In this document: piece after piece, positions 12,436 through 23,487 of the stretch | Layout: each line of letters starts with the position of its first letter | Position numbering within the stretch: the first letter of the stretch is position 1 | Source of the DNA: Imbricaverruca yamaguchii | Lineage: Eukaryota > Arthropoda > Thecostraca > Neoverrucidae | Assembly (NCBI GenBank): GCA_034440575.1 | Contig: JAOTOL010001367.1 | Location: 186,001-250,000 of the forward strand | DNA: 64,000 bases | Reading direction: 5' to 3' | Translations under genes and position numbers: made by a program | Notes under the pieces: generated by a model | The model's database searches: none | Told to the model about the DNA's origin: nothing | Seen by the model: the letters and a program-made list of their open reading frames with translations, nothing else

Positions 12436-12659
12436 TCACACATAGCTTGGCAGTCAGGTTGGGCGAACTGACACCTAAACATCCTGTATAGATATACTGT
12501 TTCCAATAATACATAGGCACCATTGATCTCGCAAATAGATTGGCAGTCAGGCTGAACGTCCTAGCATCTGAATAGCCCGGATAGGTATGCTGCTTCCCAC
12601 CACACCCATACTTATGCAGGATATTCAGGTGCCCAGCCTGACGGCCAAGCTATTTGTGA
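12436..12659. repeat. Inverted-repeat unit with a third direct copy
   Basis: Arm 1 (12436-12488) and arm 2 (12615-12659) are reverse complements with moderate divergence; shared core is TAGCTTGGCAGTCAGG or variant. A third, direct copy of the arm lies between them (12529-12583). It could be a fold-back element or MITE remnant; no transposase is present. Confidence 0.6.
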
Positions 12660-12751
12660 CGCCAATAGTACAAAGCGGTGTCAATTTAACATTCGTCAGC
12701 ATCAGCTTACCAGAAGTAAATTGAACGTAAATTCAAAACTGAACTCTGAAC

Positions 12752-12925
12752 AATCTCACTGCACGAGATAGCTGCACAGAAACACTGGTGGTCGGGGTAA
12801 TACGCAATCTAGACAATCCTACTGCACGAGATAGCTGCACAGAAACGTTGGGGTAATACCCAATCCAGACAATCCTACTGCATGCGATAGCTGCAGCGAA
12901 ATACCGGTGATTGGTGTAACATCCG
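12752..12925. repeat. Degenerate tandem repeat, 3 copies
   Basis: Three copies of CCTACTGCACGAGATAGCTG-like sequence with GGGGTAATAC segments between. Spacing varies because of internal deletions. Confidence 0.7.
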
Positions 12926-13470
12926 CCAACGACATGTCTGAGAATCGGCCGGCAAACCTAGCTATTTAGGGTTTATGGTGATCCAATCCCCACATCAGTG
13001 TTTGGCAGACGGTTATCGAGCCGGGCCGCCCATTCCGCTCATATTTTGCATAGTCAATGAGACATACTTCCCGTAGTTTGTGGCTAAAAATTAAATCATG
13101 CAAGGTCACGAAGCTGTAACATCAGATTGAGTGCCAAGCTCACAAAGCTGTAACATCAGGGTGAGTTACTACAGAGAGCAACACCGAAATTGTGAGCAAC
13201 TAACTGCTGTTTGCCATCGCATACCGATTTCAAATGGGTGATATTAAATGTTTCAAGGTATGTGTCAATTAAATTAACAGTTCTTCTTTCAAAGTCAGAG
13301 TTCACTTTGAAGTTAGATAATTGCAACATAAGAGCCATAGCGTATAGCTTCAATGCCCTCAGGGAGACGGATACGGGGACAGGAATGATAAAAATAGAGT
13401 GAGAATGAAACAGGGACAAAGACAGCTAGGGACAGAGACAGTGAAGGATAGAGATAGAGATAGAGTCAGA
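12926..13470. other. AT-rich spacer
   Basis: Includes two copies of AAGCTGTAACATCAG near 13110-13160. No gene seen. Confidence 0.5.
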
Positions 13471-13732
13471 GACAGAGAGAGGAGAGAGAGAGGAGAGGAG
13501 AGGAGAGGAGAGGAGAGGAGAGGAGAGGAGAGGAGAGGAGAGGAGAGAGAGAGAGAGGAGAGGAGAGGAGAGGAGAGAGAGAGGAGAGGAGAGAGAGAGA
13601 GAGGAGAGAGGAGGAGAGGAGAGGAGAGGGAGAGGAGAGAGAGGAGAGAGGAGAGGAGGAGGAGAGGAGAGGAGAGAGGAGAGGAGAGGAGAGGAGAGGG
13701 GAGAGGAGAGGAGAGGAGAGGAGAGGAGAGTA
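13471..13732. repeat. Purine microsatellite (GAGAG/AGG)n
   Basis: About 260 bp of pure A/G on the plus strand dominated by GGAGA pentamers, with GAGAGA interruptions. Open frames through it are trivial (ER/GE repeats). Confidence 0.97.
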
Positions 13733-14838
13733 AGCCATCCACTGAGGCTTTTAGTAGGAATTACAGTGCGCCAGGCACGACTTCACGTGACACGTCAGAG
13801 ACGGCACATCGGCCGGATGGCAGCCGCGGCCGTTCGCCAGCCAGCCTACCCACCGGGTGCGGTAGGTCCGGTGGACATCAGGGGCATCAGTCCCGCCTGG
13901 AGCGTGACACGTCCGAGTACAATCGCAGGCGACAGGTGCCCGTCACGTGGAAAAGTGGAGCCGGACCACATTCCCGAGGACATCAGTCGTGCACCACGGG
14001 AAGCCCAAACCACACTTCAAGACCACAGACTCTGTCGGGAGATGGGGAGGAGGGGCGAGGTCGCAACAGCATGCGTCACACAGGGCGAGGAACATAGTGC
14101 TCATACTAAGTCACACCTTTCCGGTGGGGAGAGGAGGTAAGCATATTTGGTAGGCTGGCGTCGCACGCCAGACCACAGTCGGATTCCTTTATCTTTCCTG
14201 AATAAATTCACCAGCGCAGCTTCCTACTGCACGCACCAACACCCATCGAATAGGTTGTATACAGCAAGTGTGTGTGTGTGCATGTTTATGAGCCGTCGCG
14301 TGTGTCCGTGTGTGTGTGTGGGTGGGCCGTGGTGGGCGAGCTGCCGCTCTGCCGACGGCGAGTGTGCGCCAGCGCCACAGGTGCGCCACACCACCTGACT
14401 GCACAGACACACGAGCGGCGGACGCGACGGCGACGGTGGCGGCCGCCGTCGCGGCATGGGAGCCGTCGACACCGCCCACCCCGGCGCGCCGCCCAATCGC
14501 ACGCGTGGCGCGCACCGGCCGCAAAACACCCGCCACGTGCAACACGGTGGTGCGCGCCAGCGCAAAAAGGCGCCAGCTCGGCGGTGGCGGCGGCGGCGGC
14601 GGCCGACCGCGCGACCGGCCTCGACCGGCGCCGGGTCGCCGGACGAGGCCGGTGCGTGCGCGGCCGGCCGTGTCGGCGCCATCTGGCGGCAGGTCACGAC
14701 GCCTCGCTCCGGGTCACTCTCTCTCTCTCCGCGGGCGGGCGGCCGGCCTTGGCGCGGCGCGTCGAGGACGCGGCCGGTCTGATTGATCAGCGGCGCGACG
14801 GCCGCCGTCATTACGCCGCCGCGCGAGACAGCGCGGTC
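13733..14838. other. CpG-rich unique block, no exon supported
   Basis: A short (TG)n run lies at about 14268-14325, followed by very GC-rich sequence up to the heptamer array. Several overlapping frames exist on both strands, as expected from composition; none has a recognisable domain. Confidence 0.5.
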
Positions 14839-15540
14839 GGCCGGTGGCCGGTGGCCGGTGGCCGGTGGCCGGTGGCCGGTGGCCGGTGGCCGGTGGCCGG
14901 TGGCCGGTGGCCGGTGGCCGGTGGCCGGTGGCCGGTGGCCGGTGGTCGGTGGCCGGTGGTCGGTGGTCGGTGGCCGGTGGCCGGTGGTCGGTGGTCGGTG
15001 GTCGGTGGTAGGTGGTCGGTGGCTGGTGGTAGGTGGTCGGTGGTCGGTGGCCGGTGGTCGGTGATCGGTGGTCGGTGGTAGGTGGTCGGTGGTCGGTGGT
15101 AGGTGGTCGGTGGTCGGTGGTCGGTGGTCGGTGGTCGGTGGCGGTGGTCGGTGGTCCGTGGTCGGTGGTCGGTGGTCGGTGGTCGGTTGTCGGTGGCCGG
15201 TGGTCGGTGGTCGGTGGCCGGTGGTCGGTGGTCGGTGGCCGGTGACCGGTACCGGTGGTGGTGGTCGGTGGCCGGTGGTCGGTGGCCGGTGTCGGGGTCG
15301 GTGGTCGGTGGCCGGTGGTGGTCGGTGGTCGTGGTCGTGGCCGGTGGCCGGTGGTCGGTGGCCGGTGTCGGTGGCCGGTGGCCGTGGTCGGGTGGCCGGT
15401 GGTCGGTGGTCGGTGGCCGGTGGCCGGTGGCCGGTGGTCGGTGGTCGGTGGTCGGTGGTCGGTGGCCGGTGGCCGGTGGCCGGTGGTCGGTGGCCGGTGA
15501 CCGGTGGCCGGTGGTCGGTGGTCGGTGGTCGGTGGTGGTC
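14839..15540. repeat. Heptamer array (GGYCGGT)n, ~100 copies
   Basis: About 700 bp of 7-bp units. The first 100 bp are nearly pure GGCCGGT, then GGTCGGT and GGCCGGT mix, with rare GGTAGGT variants. Dense GG runs spaced by 1-2 bases on the plus strand fit two-tetrad G-quadruplex patterns. Minus-strand frames read PPATGHR-type repeats and are not genes. Confidence 0.97.
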
Positions 15541-16034
15541 GGCACTCGTCGGGCCCGCTGGCCGCAGACAGGACCGGTTCCAGCCGCAGCGGCGGTGAAA
15601 GGCTGGCGGCCGGCCGGCCGGCCAGGCCGTGCTCGCCTCACCTGGCGGCAGCGCCAGTCGCCGCCAGCTGTTCTGGCGCCGCATGCTCCACCAGCCGCCT
15701 GCAGACGCGGCCGCGTCACGTCACGTCACGTCACGTCGCGGCACACTGCACAGCGACTCTGCCGGTCGGCCGGCGGCCGGCGGCGCTGCCCTATCGCCGC
15801 CGGAACCCGGCCGAACCGCTTCCGTCCGGGCCAGTCCGTCAGTCGACAACAGTCGACTGGGGGCATGACCGCCCGACGACCCGCCCTCCGGCCTCCAGCG
15901 TCGACAGCGACGCTCATCAGCCGCGCCGCGCCGGGGATCGCCGCCCCGCCGCGTCGCCGGCGACCCTCCCACGGCAACACCATCTGGGCCGTGACCCGGC
16001 CAGGCTGTCCATCGACGGCGGCCCAGCACTCCCT
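15541..16034. other. CpG-rich unique block
   Basis: Contains a short (CACGT)n pentamer run at about 15717-15738. No supported exon. Confidence 0.5.
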
Positions 16035-16192
16035 CATAACCGGCCCACAACGGGCTCACAACGGGATCACAGCTGGCCCACAGCGAGCCCACAGCAGTCC
16101 ACAGCGGGATCACAGCGGCCCCACTGCGGGCCCGCAGCGGGATAGCAGCGGGATAACAGCGGGATAACAGCGGAATCACAGCGGGACGCGCA
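16035..16192. repeat. 11-bp degenerate tandem repeat
   Basis: About 14 units of CACAGCGGGAT with substitutions. Confidence 0.85.
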
Positions 16193-16488
16193 GTATCGAC
16201 GGCAGCTCTCAACGTCGCCGTCGCTGCGGTGCAACCCCAGTCGGCCTGCCGTTCGGCCTCCTCAGTCGCGATCCTCCAGCCAGCCGGACGCGCGAGCCGG
16301 GTGCCGGTGACGCCACCGTCGCCACCCGCGCCGGCGGCCAGACCCGGTCGCCGAGTGGGTGCGGATCGGGCCGCGCGTGGGCCGGCGGCAGGGCTGGGCC
16401 GCCACCGGTCCGGTCAATACCGCCGCCACGACACAGGTGAGAGAGCGCGACAGTGGCGGTCGGCGGGCCGGCGCCGTCCCGACGTCCA

Positions 16489-16558
16489 GCCAACGTGGCA
16501 GGCTAGGTGGCCGGACGTGGCAGGCTAGGTGGCCGGACGTGACAGGCTAGGTGGCCGG
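16489..16558. repeat. 22-bp tandem repeat, 3 copies
   Basis: Units of GTGGCAGGCTAGGTGGCCGG or close variants; the last has GTGACAGG. Confidence 0.9.
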
Positions 16559-16848
16559 ATATGGTCGCCGCCGTGGCCACCGCACGCCACGCCGGGCGGG
16601 CCAGCGCATTCCCAACAACTGTCGGCTGACGGCTGTTGCGATTACGGGCTCGACGCCGGCCGCCGCACACCCTGACCCGCCCTGTCCATCGTGAGAGAGC
16701 GCAGTATCACGGGTGTGATCTGAGACACCATCAATGACTCTGAGCGACAGCCGCGGACAGCGCAATGTTGGCCGTGTTACCGGAGCGGCTAGTGAAGGGC
16801 CATGGCCTGTCAACACACCAATGGACGCCTGTCACGATAGCCGGCTGC

Positions 16849-16985
16849 CCGGACACGGCCTGCTGCCCGGACACGGGCTGCTGCCCGGACACGGCCTGCT
16901 GCCCGGACACGGCCTGCTGCCCGGACACGGCCTGCTGCCCGGACACGGTCTGCTGCCCGGACACGGCCTGCTGCCCGAGCACGGT
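16849..16985. repeat. 18-bp tandem repeat, 7-8 copies
   Basis: Units of CCCGGACACGGCCTGCTG, nearly identical. The single-base variants (GGGCTG, GGTCTG) are scattered. Confidence 0.95.
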
Positions 16986-17807
16986 CTCATTATCCGAACC
17001 TCGACTCACCATGTCTAAACTGAGCGGTCGAGGGATTTTATTAAATACGTGTTTCCAGATTTAGTACCAAAATAGCGGTCGGGACGTTCAGGACGACATC
17101 GACACACAGGTCACCGCATTGTTCGATTCTCCTGCCTACAATATCACAGTACAACTTGGCAAATAAGACCAACATCGGCCAATCGTATAGTTCTACTGTC
17201 ACGTGCGGGCCGTGCTGACCCGCAACGAATGGTACTCGGGCCAGCCTGGGTTGCGCCTGCATCACACGTCTATTTGTGGCACGTCCGAACGGCGCATCAA
17301 ATGTGGACAAAAACTGAGCCGGCCGCGGCTGTCCGGTGTACACCACGATTGAGCTCAGCCATACTACAGGATGCACTTGGTTGCATTCTGTAGATGACCA
17401 GCTGGTAGTTAGTTAACGTTCACAGCCGCTGGCAGACCGGCAGCCTGGCAGCAACCTTGCTGACACACTGTCACATTTTACACATGTTTTTTTCAGTCAC
17501 CAATAGTCTTTTTTTCACCTCCGTCCAGTCTTTGGACACATCTGCTTGCAGTGCATGCCTCCTCTCGGGGCTAGACAACTAGCGCCTGGCCCCATCGCCT
17601 CCACCCCGCCCCTGATCGCGGCTCATGTCATTAGCATCTCGTCCGGAGAATGCACGGCACCTATGTGGGTTAATCACGCCTGTAATTGAACGTTCCCTGG
17701 CCAATTGGCGCGGTTTTGCATTGTAACTGCGTGCCAGCCATCTGTGTGCTCGCGAAAAGCATCGCTCTCACCATGCAAATGCCTCCGAAGCCACTAACGA
17801 AGGCACG
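16986..17807. other. Unique spacer, no gene seen
   Basis: Mixed composition; nothing recognised. Confidence 0.5.
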
Positions 17808-18200
17808 CCGGCATGTCCATAAAGACTGGCGTGGCCATCAAGGTCGGCTGGCATGACAATGAACGCTGCCTAGGATGATCATGGACGCTGGCATGACCAT
17901 AAGCGCTGGCTGGCATGACCATGAATGTCGGCTGGCATGACATGAGCGCTGGCTGGCATGACCATAAACGTCGGCTAGCATGACCATGAACGCTGGCATG
18001 GCATGAGCGCTGGCTGGCATGACCATGAATGTCGGCTGGCATGACATGAGCGCTGGCTGGCATGATCATGAATGTCGGCTAGCATGACCATGAACGCTGG
18101 CATGGCATGAGCGCTGGCTGGCATGACCATGGATGTTGGCTGGCATGACCTGAAAGCTGGCCGGCATGAACATGAGCGCTGACTGGCATGACCATGTGTG
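17808..18200. repeat. 21-22-bp degenerate minisatellite
   Basis: About 18 units built on GCTGGCATGACCATGAATGT and GCTGGCATGACATGAGC, partly alternating, so a two-unit higher-order period is visible in places. Confidence 0.9.
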
Positions 18201-19329
18201 CATTTCAAACTGGAATCATTTCCAGTATAGTTCAAGAATAATGCACACAAAGAAACAAACGCATAAAGATATTAACGTAGAAAAAAGTTCGATAGACCGG
18301 ACTCCAGTGTAAGAACATAGCTTTGACTGACGCAATGGAGACCGATCCAGATTCGGGAGCATTAACACTCGCACTTCGCATGTTCGGGGGGGGCAGGTGT
18401 CTGCCCCCTAAGATCTCTAGAACTATGCTAGCTAGGACTAACTATGATATTGACACATATATCAGGACCTATAACAGATAGAAACAAACGGCGAACGCTA
18501 TTCGAGTCCTTGAAATGTGCTATCGACACTAGGCGGAGTGATCTAAGGTCAGGTCAACCGAAACTATGACCTTAGGTCAAGGTCATAAAGTAGCCTAGGG
18601 GGCCATGTAATATATCAATCGACACGCCTTGGCGATACAAGCACAATGGCGGTAATTTCATCCATCTAGCTCAATGCAGTGCGATATAATGCGCATAAAT
18701 GTGTAGTGACCTCAGGTGACCTCAGATGACCTTGGTGAAGTCACCGAGCAAAAATGTCAGCGGTAGCATTGAGCATAGCTTCCAACTACATGCCACAACC
18801 ATTGTGAGGTCATTCCGATAGCAAATAGTAACCAGGAAACATTTGTGTATTTTACAATAGCCCTATAATGGGGGAATCCATGGCCGCGACCTGACCTCAG
18901 ATCACTGCTACGAAAAAAAACCGAGATATATATTATGGTCCCTGATGAGATCATGGCGTGTTATAAGTTTTAAATCAATCGCCAAATTGTTGTGGAAGTT
19001 ATGTCACCTAGAACTCCGAGGGACGTTGGGTCACTTCGCCTGACCTGGTGACCTGACCTGAGATGATCCAGGATTAAAAATGTATGAGTATATGCGGAAA
19101 AGACCAATGAGCAGCCGTGCGATGTTTGGCCTTGCTAACCCGGTTAGCATGGCGGCAAATTAGGAAAAACCGCAGTGGGAAGATATCTGCCCCCGGACGT
19201 GCTCGGGTTAACGGCACCCGCTCCAAGCAGAAGTGGGACGCGCAAAAAAAAAACACTGGCCAACACCTAACACTGGTCCTCTACTCTAGCCGACACAGCT
19301 AAAGCCACCATCGATACCCAGACTGCAGC
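18201..19329. other. AT-rich region, no gene
   Basis: No coding evidence. Holds the AGGTCA/TGACCT cluster listed separately. Confidence 0.5.
18546..19059. promoter_or_regulatory. Cluster of AGGTCA half-sites
   Basis: At least ten AGGTCA or TGACCT hexamers or near variants in about 500 bp. They include a perfect direct repeat with no spacer (AGGTCAAGGTCA, 18574-18585), an everted pair overlapping it (TGACCT-T-AGGTCA, 18567-18579), three TGACCT in 10-bp register (18707, 18717, 18727: direct repeats with 4-bp spacing), and a run at 19041-19059. AGGTCA is the half-site of nuclear receptors. That this is a functional element is inference only. Confidence 0.35.
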
Positions 19330-19590
19330 TACACGCCGTCAGGCGCAGCCCACAAGCCCGGCTCAGCCAGAAACAGCCGGGCTGCAGCCATCAGCTCCTC
19401 TTAGCCCCGGACAGCTCTGCCTAGCAACCGGGCGCAGCCCGCAGCCGGCTCAGCAGAAACAGCCGGGCTGCAGCCACCAGCACCTCTAGCCGGGCTTCCG
19501 GACGGCCGGGCTGCAGCCCCACACCAGCCGGGCTGCGGTCCCGGACAGCCGGGCTGCATCTCCAGACAGCCCGGACAGTCGGGGAGTCTG
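19330..19590. repeat. Degenerate repeat on CAGCCGGGCTGCAGCC
   Basis: About ten irregular copies of AGCCGGGCTGCAGCC with variable spacers; each copy is itself partly palindromic. Confidence 0.75.
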
Positions 19591-20410
19591 GACACTTATC
19601 CGGTGACCGGGACAGGCCCCCTATTGCATCCATAGGAACTAAAATGAGATATTTTTCGATCTGCAGGTGCACACGGGATCGGGATGAAGCTCGTTGGCGG
19701 CAAATCAACGCCCAGTGGTGAAACGGGAGCAAGACAAGAACGCCAGCCGCACCACCGCCAGCCCCGGACAGTTGGGCTGATGGCCGACACGAGCCGCGCC
19801 GCGGCCGGCCCCGCCGGTCGTCAGCGTCAACCCTCCTCGGGACGTGGCGATACCAGGTCCGGGCCGACCCGCTTGACGTCACGCTGGGCTGGCGTGACGT
19901 TCGTCTCCGGCAGCGCGACATCGTCACACCGCGGCGACGAATCGGACCACCGGACGACTGACAATGCCAACACAACGCCGACGGACAGACAACACGGACA
20001 ACGCCTACGGCCGGACCCCGACACGTACACACGCGTAACGCAGAACACGAACCGCGGCTGGGCCCGACAACGAACGATTTCCTACTCCCGACAACAGACG
20101 AATAATTCATTCATGAAAATACGCTTTCGTATCCGAAAGCGAAAAACAGAATCCATCCGACGGATCACCGAAGAGCTGATCGCCATTTAGAGTATCCGAA
20201 GCGGAACGGACCCGGCGCAAACACAATGGTGGCGTGGCAGTAAACAGGCCGCTTCGTCTCCGGACCGGCACAGGATCAATCGCCGGACGGTGGCCGGACG
20301 TCGGAACGGAGCGTCACGGTGCCGGCGGCGGCGCTGCCACGTCTCGGGCTCGACCTCCGGCGGCCCGGTCACGCCACTGCCGCTCCACCATCCCGCCCGG
20401 CCGCGTGTCC
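19591..20410. other. Unique block, no gene assigned
   Basis: Holds an 8-bp perfect hairpin (CGCTTTCG-TATC-CGAAAGCG) at 20122-20141. A 168-codon plus-strand frame (19684-20190) starts with ATG and ends in a basic segment, but has no recognisable domain. Confidence 0.4.
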
Positions 20411-20850
20411 GGCGGTGCAGTCTGACCCAGCAGTGGGGGGCTGCGGGCTGGTCTGTGTCCTGCGGTGCCGTCTGACCCAGCAGTGGGGGGCTGCGGGCTG
20501 GTCTGTGTCCTGCGGTGCCGTCTGACCCAGCAGTGGGGGGCTGCGGGCTGGTCTGTGTCCTGCGGTGCCGTCTGACCCAGCAGTGGGGGGCTGCGGGCTG
20601 GTCTGTGTCCTGCGGTGCCGTCTGACCCAGCAGTAGGGGACGGCTGGCTGGTCTGTGTCCTGCGGTGCCGTCTGACCCAGCAGTAGGGGACGGCTGGCTG
20701 GGCTGTGTCCTGCGGTGCCGTCTGACCCAGCAATAGGGGGCTGCGGGCTGGGCTGTGTCCTGCGGTGCCGTCTGACCCAGCAATAGGGGGCTGCGGGCTG
20801 GTCTGTGTCCTGCGGTGCCGTCTGACCCAGCAGTAGGGGGCGGCGGGCTG
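20411..20850. repeat. Minisatellite, 50-bp unit, ~9 copies
   Basis: Exact 50-bp spacing of TCTGACCCAGCAGT (20421, 20471, 20521, 20571). Early units carry GTGGGGGGCTGCGGG, later ones AGGGGACGGC or ATAGGGGGC. Confidence 0.97.
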
Positions 20851-20924
20851 CACGGTGCACCGGTCTGTGGCCAGCGGTGTCGTCTGTGGCTAGCGGTGTC
20901 GTCTGTGTCGTCGGGGCTAGTCTC

Positions 20925-21165
20925 GGGCGGCGCCAGCAGTCTGCGGCAGCCGGCGCCAGTCTCGGCCGGCGCCAATCTCAGCCGGCGCCAGCAGTCTGCG
21001 GCGGCCGGCGCCAGTCTCGGCCGGCGCCAGCAGTCTGCGGCAGCCGGCGCCAGTCTCGGCCGGCGAATCTCGGCGGCGCCCAGTCTCGGCCGGCGCCAAT
21101 CTCAGCCGGCGCCAGCAGTCTGCGGCGGCCGGCGCCAGTCTCGGCCGGCGCCAGCAGTCGCCACC
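20925..21165. repeat. GC-rich repeat, CGGCCGGCGCCAGTCT units
   Basis: About ten irregular copies of CCGGCGCCAGTCTCGG and CCGGCGCCAGCAGTCTGCGG. Many embedded GGCGCC palindromes. Confidence 0.85.
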
Positions 21166-21351
21166 GACTATCGAGCGCGCCTCACCGACTGGCCGAGTTA
21201 GACGGCGCGACGAGTGCGGCCCGTCGCAATACCGATCCGTCGTCATAACTCAGCGGCAACTAGCATGTCACAGTCTCTCTCCGCCTGTTCAGTCGGCAAG
21301 AAATCCGCCCGACAATCAACACAACCCACACAACCAACTCAATATAGCCGG

Positions 21352-22140
21352 CCTGCCGGCCGGACCACAGCTGGGCGGCCGGACCACAGCTGGGCGGCCG
21401 GACCACAGCTGGGCGGCCGGACCACAGCTGGGCGGCCGGACCACAGCTGGGCGGCCGGACCACAGCTGGGCGGCCGGACCACAGCTGGGCGGCCGGACCA
21501 CAGCTGGCCGGCCGGACCACAGCTGGGCGGCCGGACCACAGCTGGCCGGACCACAGCTGGCCGGCCGGACCACAGCTGGGCGGCCGGACCACAGCTGGGC
21601 GGCCGGACCACAGCTGGGCGGCCGGACCACAGCTGGCCGGCCGGACCACAGCTGGGCGGCCGGACCACAGCTGGGCGGCCGGACCACAGCTGGCCGGCCG
21701 GACCACAGCTGGGCGGCCGGACCACAGCTGGGCGGCCGGACCACAGCTGGGCGGCCGGACCACAGCTGGCCGGACCACAGCTGGCCGGCCGGACCACAGC
21801 TGGCCGGCCGGACCACAGCTGGGCGGCCGGACCACAGCTGGGCGGCCGGACCACAGCTGGCCGGCCGGACCACAGCTGGGCGGCCGGACCACAGCTGGGC
21901 GGCCGGACCACAGCTGGGCGGCCGGACCACAGCTGGGCGGCCGGACCACAGCTGGGCGGCCGGACCACAGCTGGGCGGCCGGACCTCAGCTGGGCGGCCG
22001 AACCACAGCTGGGCGGCCGAACCACAGCTGGGCGGCCGGACAACAGCTGGGCGGCCGGACCACAGCTGGGCGGACCACAGCTGGGCGGCCGGACCACAGC
22101 TGGCCGGACGGGCCAGGCCGGACCACAGCTTGCCGGCCGG
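21352..22140. repeat. Minisatellite, 19-bp unit, ~41 copies
   Basis: Units of CGGCCGGACCACAGCTGGG, with CTGGC in place of CTGGG in some and occasional short units lacking one CGGCC. Each contains the palindrome CAGCTG. The 19-bp period rotates all frames, yet stops are absent, so very long meaningless open frames run on both strands. Confidence 0.97.
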
Positions 22141-23487
22141 CTGGAGGATGGGTGAGGCACTGTCGAACGCGCAGCAGACGTGCGTAATTCGCCCGACGCC
22201 GGCCAGTAGCCCATTGCCGACGTGGTGGGAGTCTGTCCGGGCAGTCGACGTGCCGCGACGCCCCGGTGCCCGGGGGCCAGCCCAGGCAACAGCCGGCCAT
22301 GTGAGCCCGTGTGCGGCACCACGTGACCAGCCGTTGAGCTGGCAGCGCGGCGACAGCTCACCCCGGGCCGGCCGGAGCGGCTCGACCGGCGTCACTGGCG
22401 GCCGTGTGGCGAGCGGGTCAGCCGGCGGCTGGCGGCCGGCCAGCGCACGGTCGGCCTGGCCACTGGCACCGGCACCGGCACCGGCACCGCAGTCGATCGG
22501 TCACCTTCTGCTGACGACAAAACTGCGCCTGACTTCACCGTGCACGACCGCGTGGCCGGTGGGCACATCACGACAAGCTGAGCAGCAACTACGTACGTTC
22601 AGACGTATTCCACAGGCGTGTTCAACCTGGCATCCAGATCAAATCAGACCCGAGAACAGAGCCGGAACTGTCCGCTCGCGGCAGCGCCGGCACCGAGCGG
22701 CCACCAGCGGTCAGTCGGCGTACCTGCTCACCGAACTGAGCACCGGCACCACGGGGTCACCGTGGCCCGTGCATAATGCCGACGCCAGACCGTCGTCTCC
22801 ACGTTGGTCGACCGGCGGCTGGGCGTGACCAGCACGCGCGAGCCCATCGCCGTCGGACATCGCGCGCCGCCCGCCTCGGGGCACGCGCTCATTCCGACAG
22901 CAATGGCCTGGCCGGCACCGGGCGCCGGTCGTCGCCGCCGTCCGGCCGTCAGGCCACATTCTCCGGCTCCGCCGCCGCCCGCAGGTCTTGGCTCACGTTA
23001 CACCGCGAGCCCCGGCTTCACCGATCTGGTCACGGACTCACCCCTCTAGCGATTCCACCAAAACCGTCGTGTTCCCGACCCCACCAATTCCGTCATGCCC
23101 TCGGCTCCGCCAAACCCGTCGTGTGTCCCCTAGCTCTCCCAATCCTGTCGTGTCCTCTAGCTCCCCCAATCCCCTCACGTGCCCCCAGCCGCGACAGCCC
23201 GGTGGCGAGATGCCGCCCTCCGGCTGTAACTCGGCGCGTGTCGACCACACGCCACCATCGGAGCCGTCCGACCGACACGAGCCCGCCCACACACACACAC
23301 ACACACAGCTCGGCCTTGGCCACGCCAGACACGCGTCTCGCCAGCGCACCTGTCAGACCACCGCCGGCGCTCATCCATTTGCCACACAGCTGATCTCGCC
23401 GGGAAAAACGCCGCCCAGCGCGCAGGAAAAACGTCCCAGCCGGCCGGCAGGCGCGCGGCGAGACTCGGCTCAGCTGAGATCGGCCGC
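22141..23487. other. CpG-rich unique block, no exon supported
   Basis: Contains a GGCACC hexamer run at 22466-22490, a loose ~30-bp repeat (CCCAATCCYGTCGTGTCC type) at 23062-23180 and an (AC)n run at 23288-23308. A minus-strand stretch around 22730-22930 has acceptor-like and coding-like bits but no donor, so I leave it uncalled. Confidence 0.5.

Noticed and set aside
19684..20190. A 168-codon ATG-started plus-strand frame
   Set aside because: No domain, no homology I recognise, and part of it is CpG-rich with competing frames.
21214..22395. Open frames of 229-359 codons on both strands over the 19-bp array
   Set aside because: They arise from a stop-free repeat unit; several frames on both strands are open at once and the products are pure repeats.
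22730..22930. Minus-strand frame with MGSRVLVTPSRRSTNVETTV
   Set aside because: Looks protein-like and has an acceptor-like CCGGCCAG upstream, but no donor follows and composition alone could explain it.
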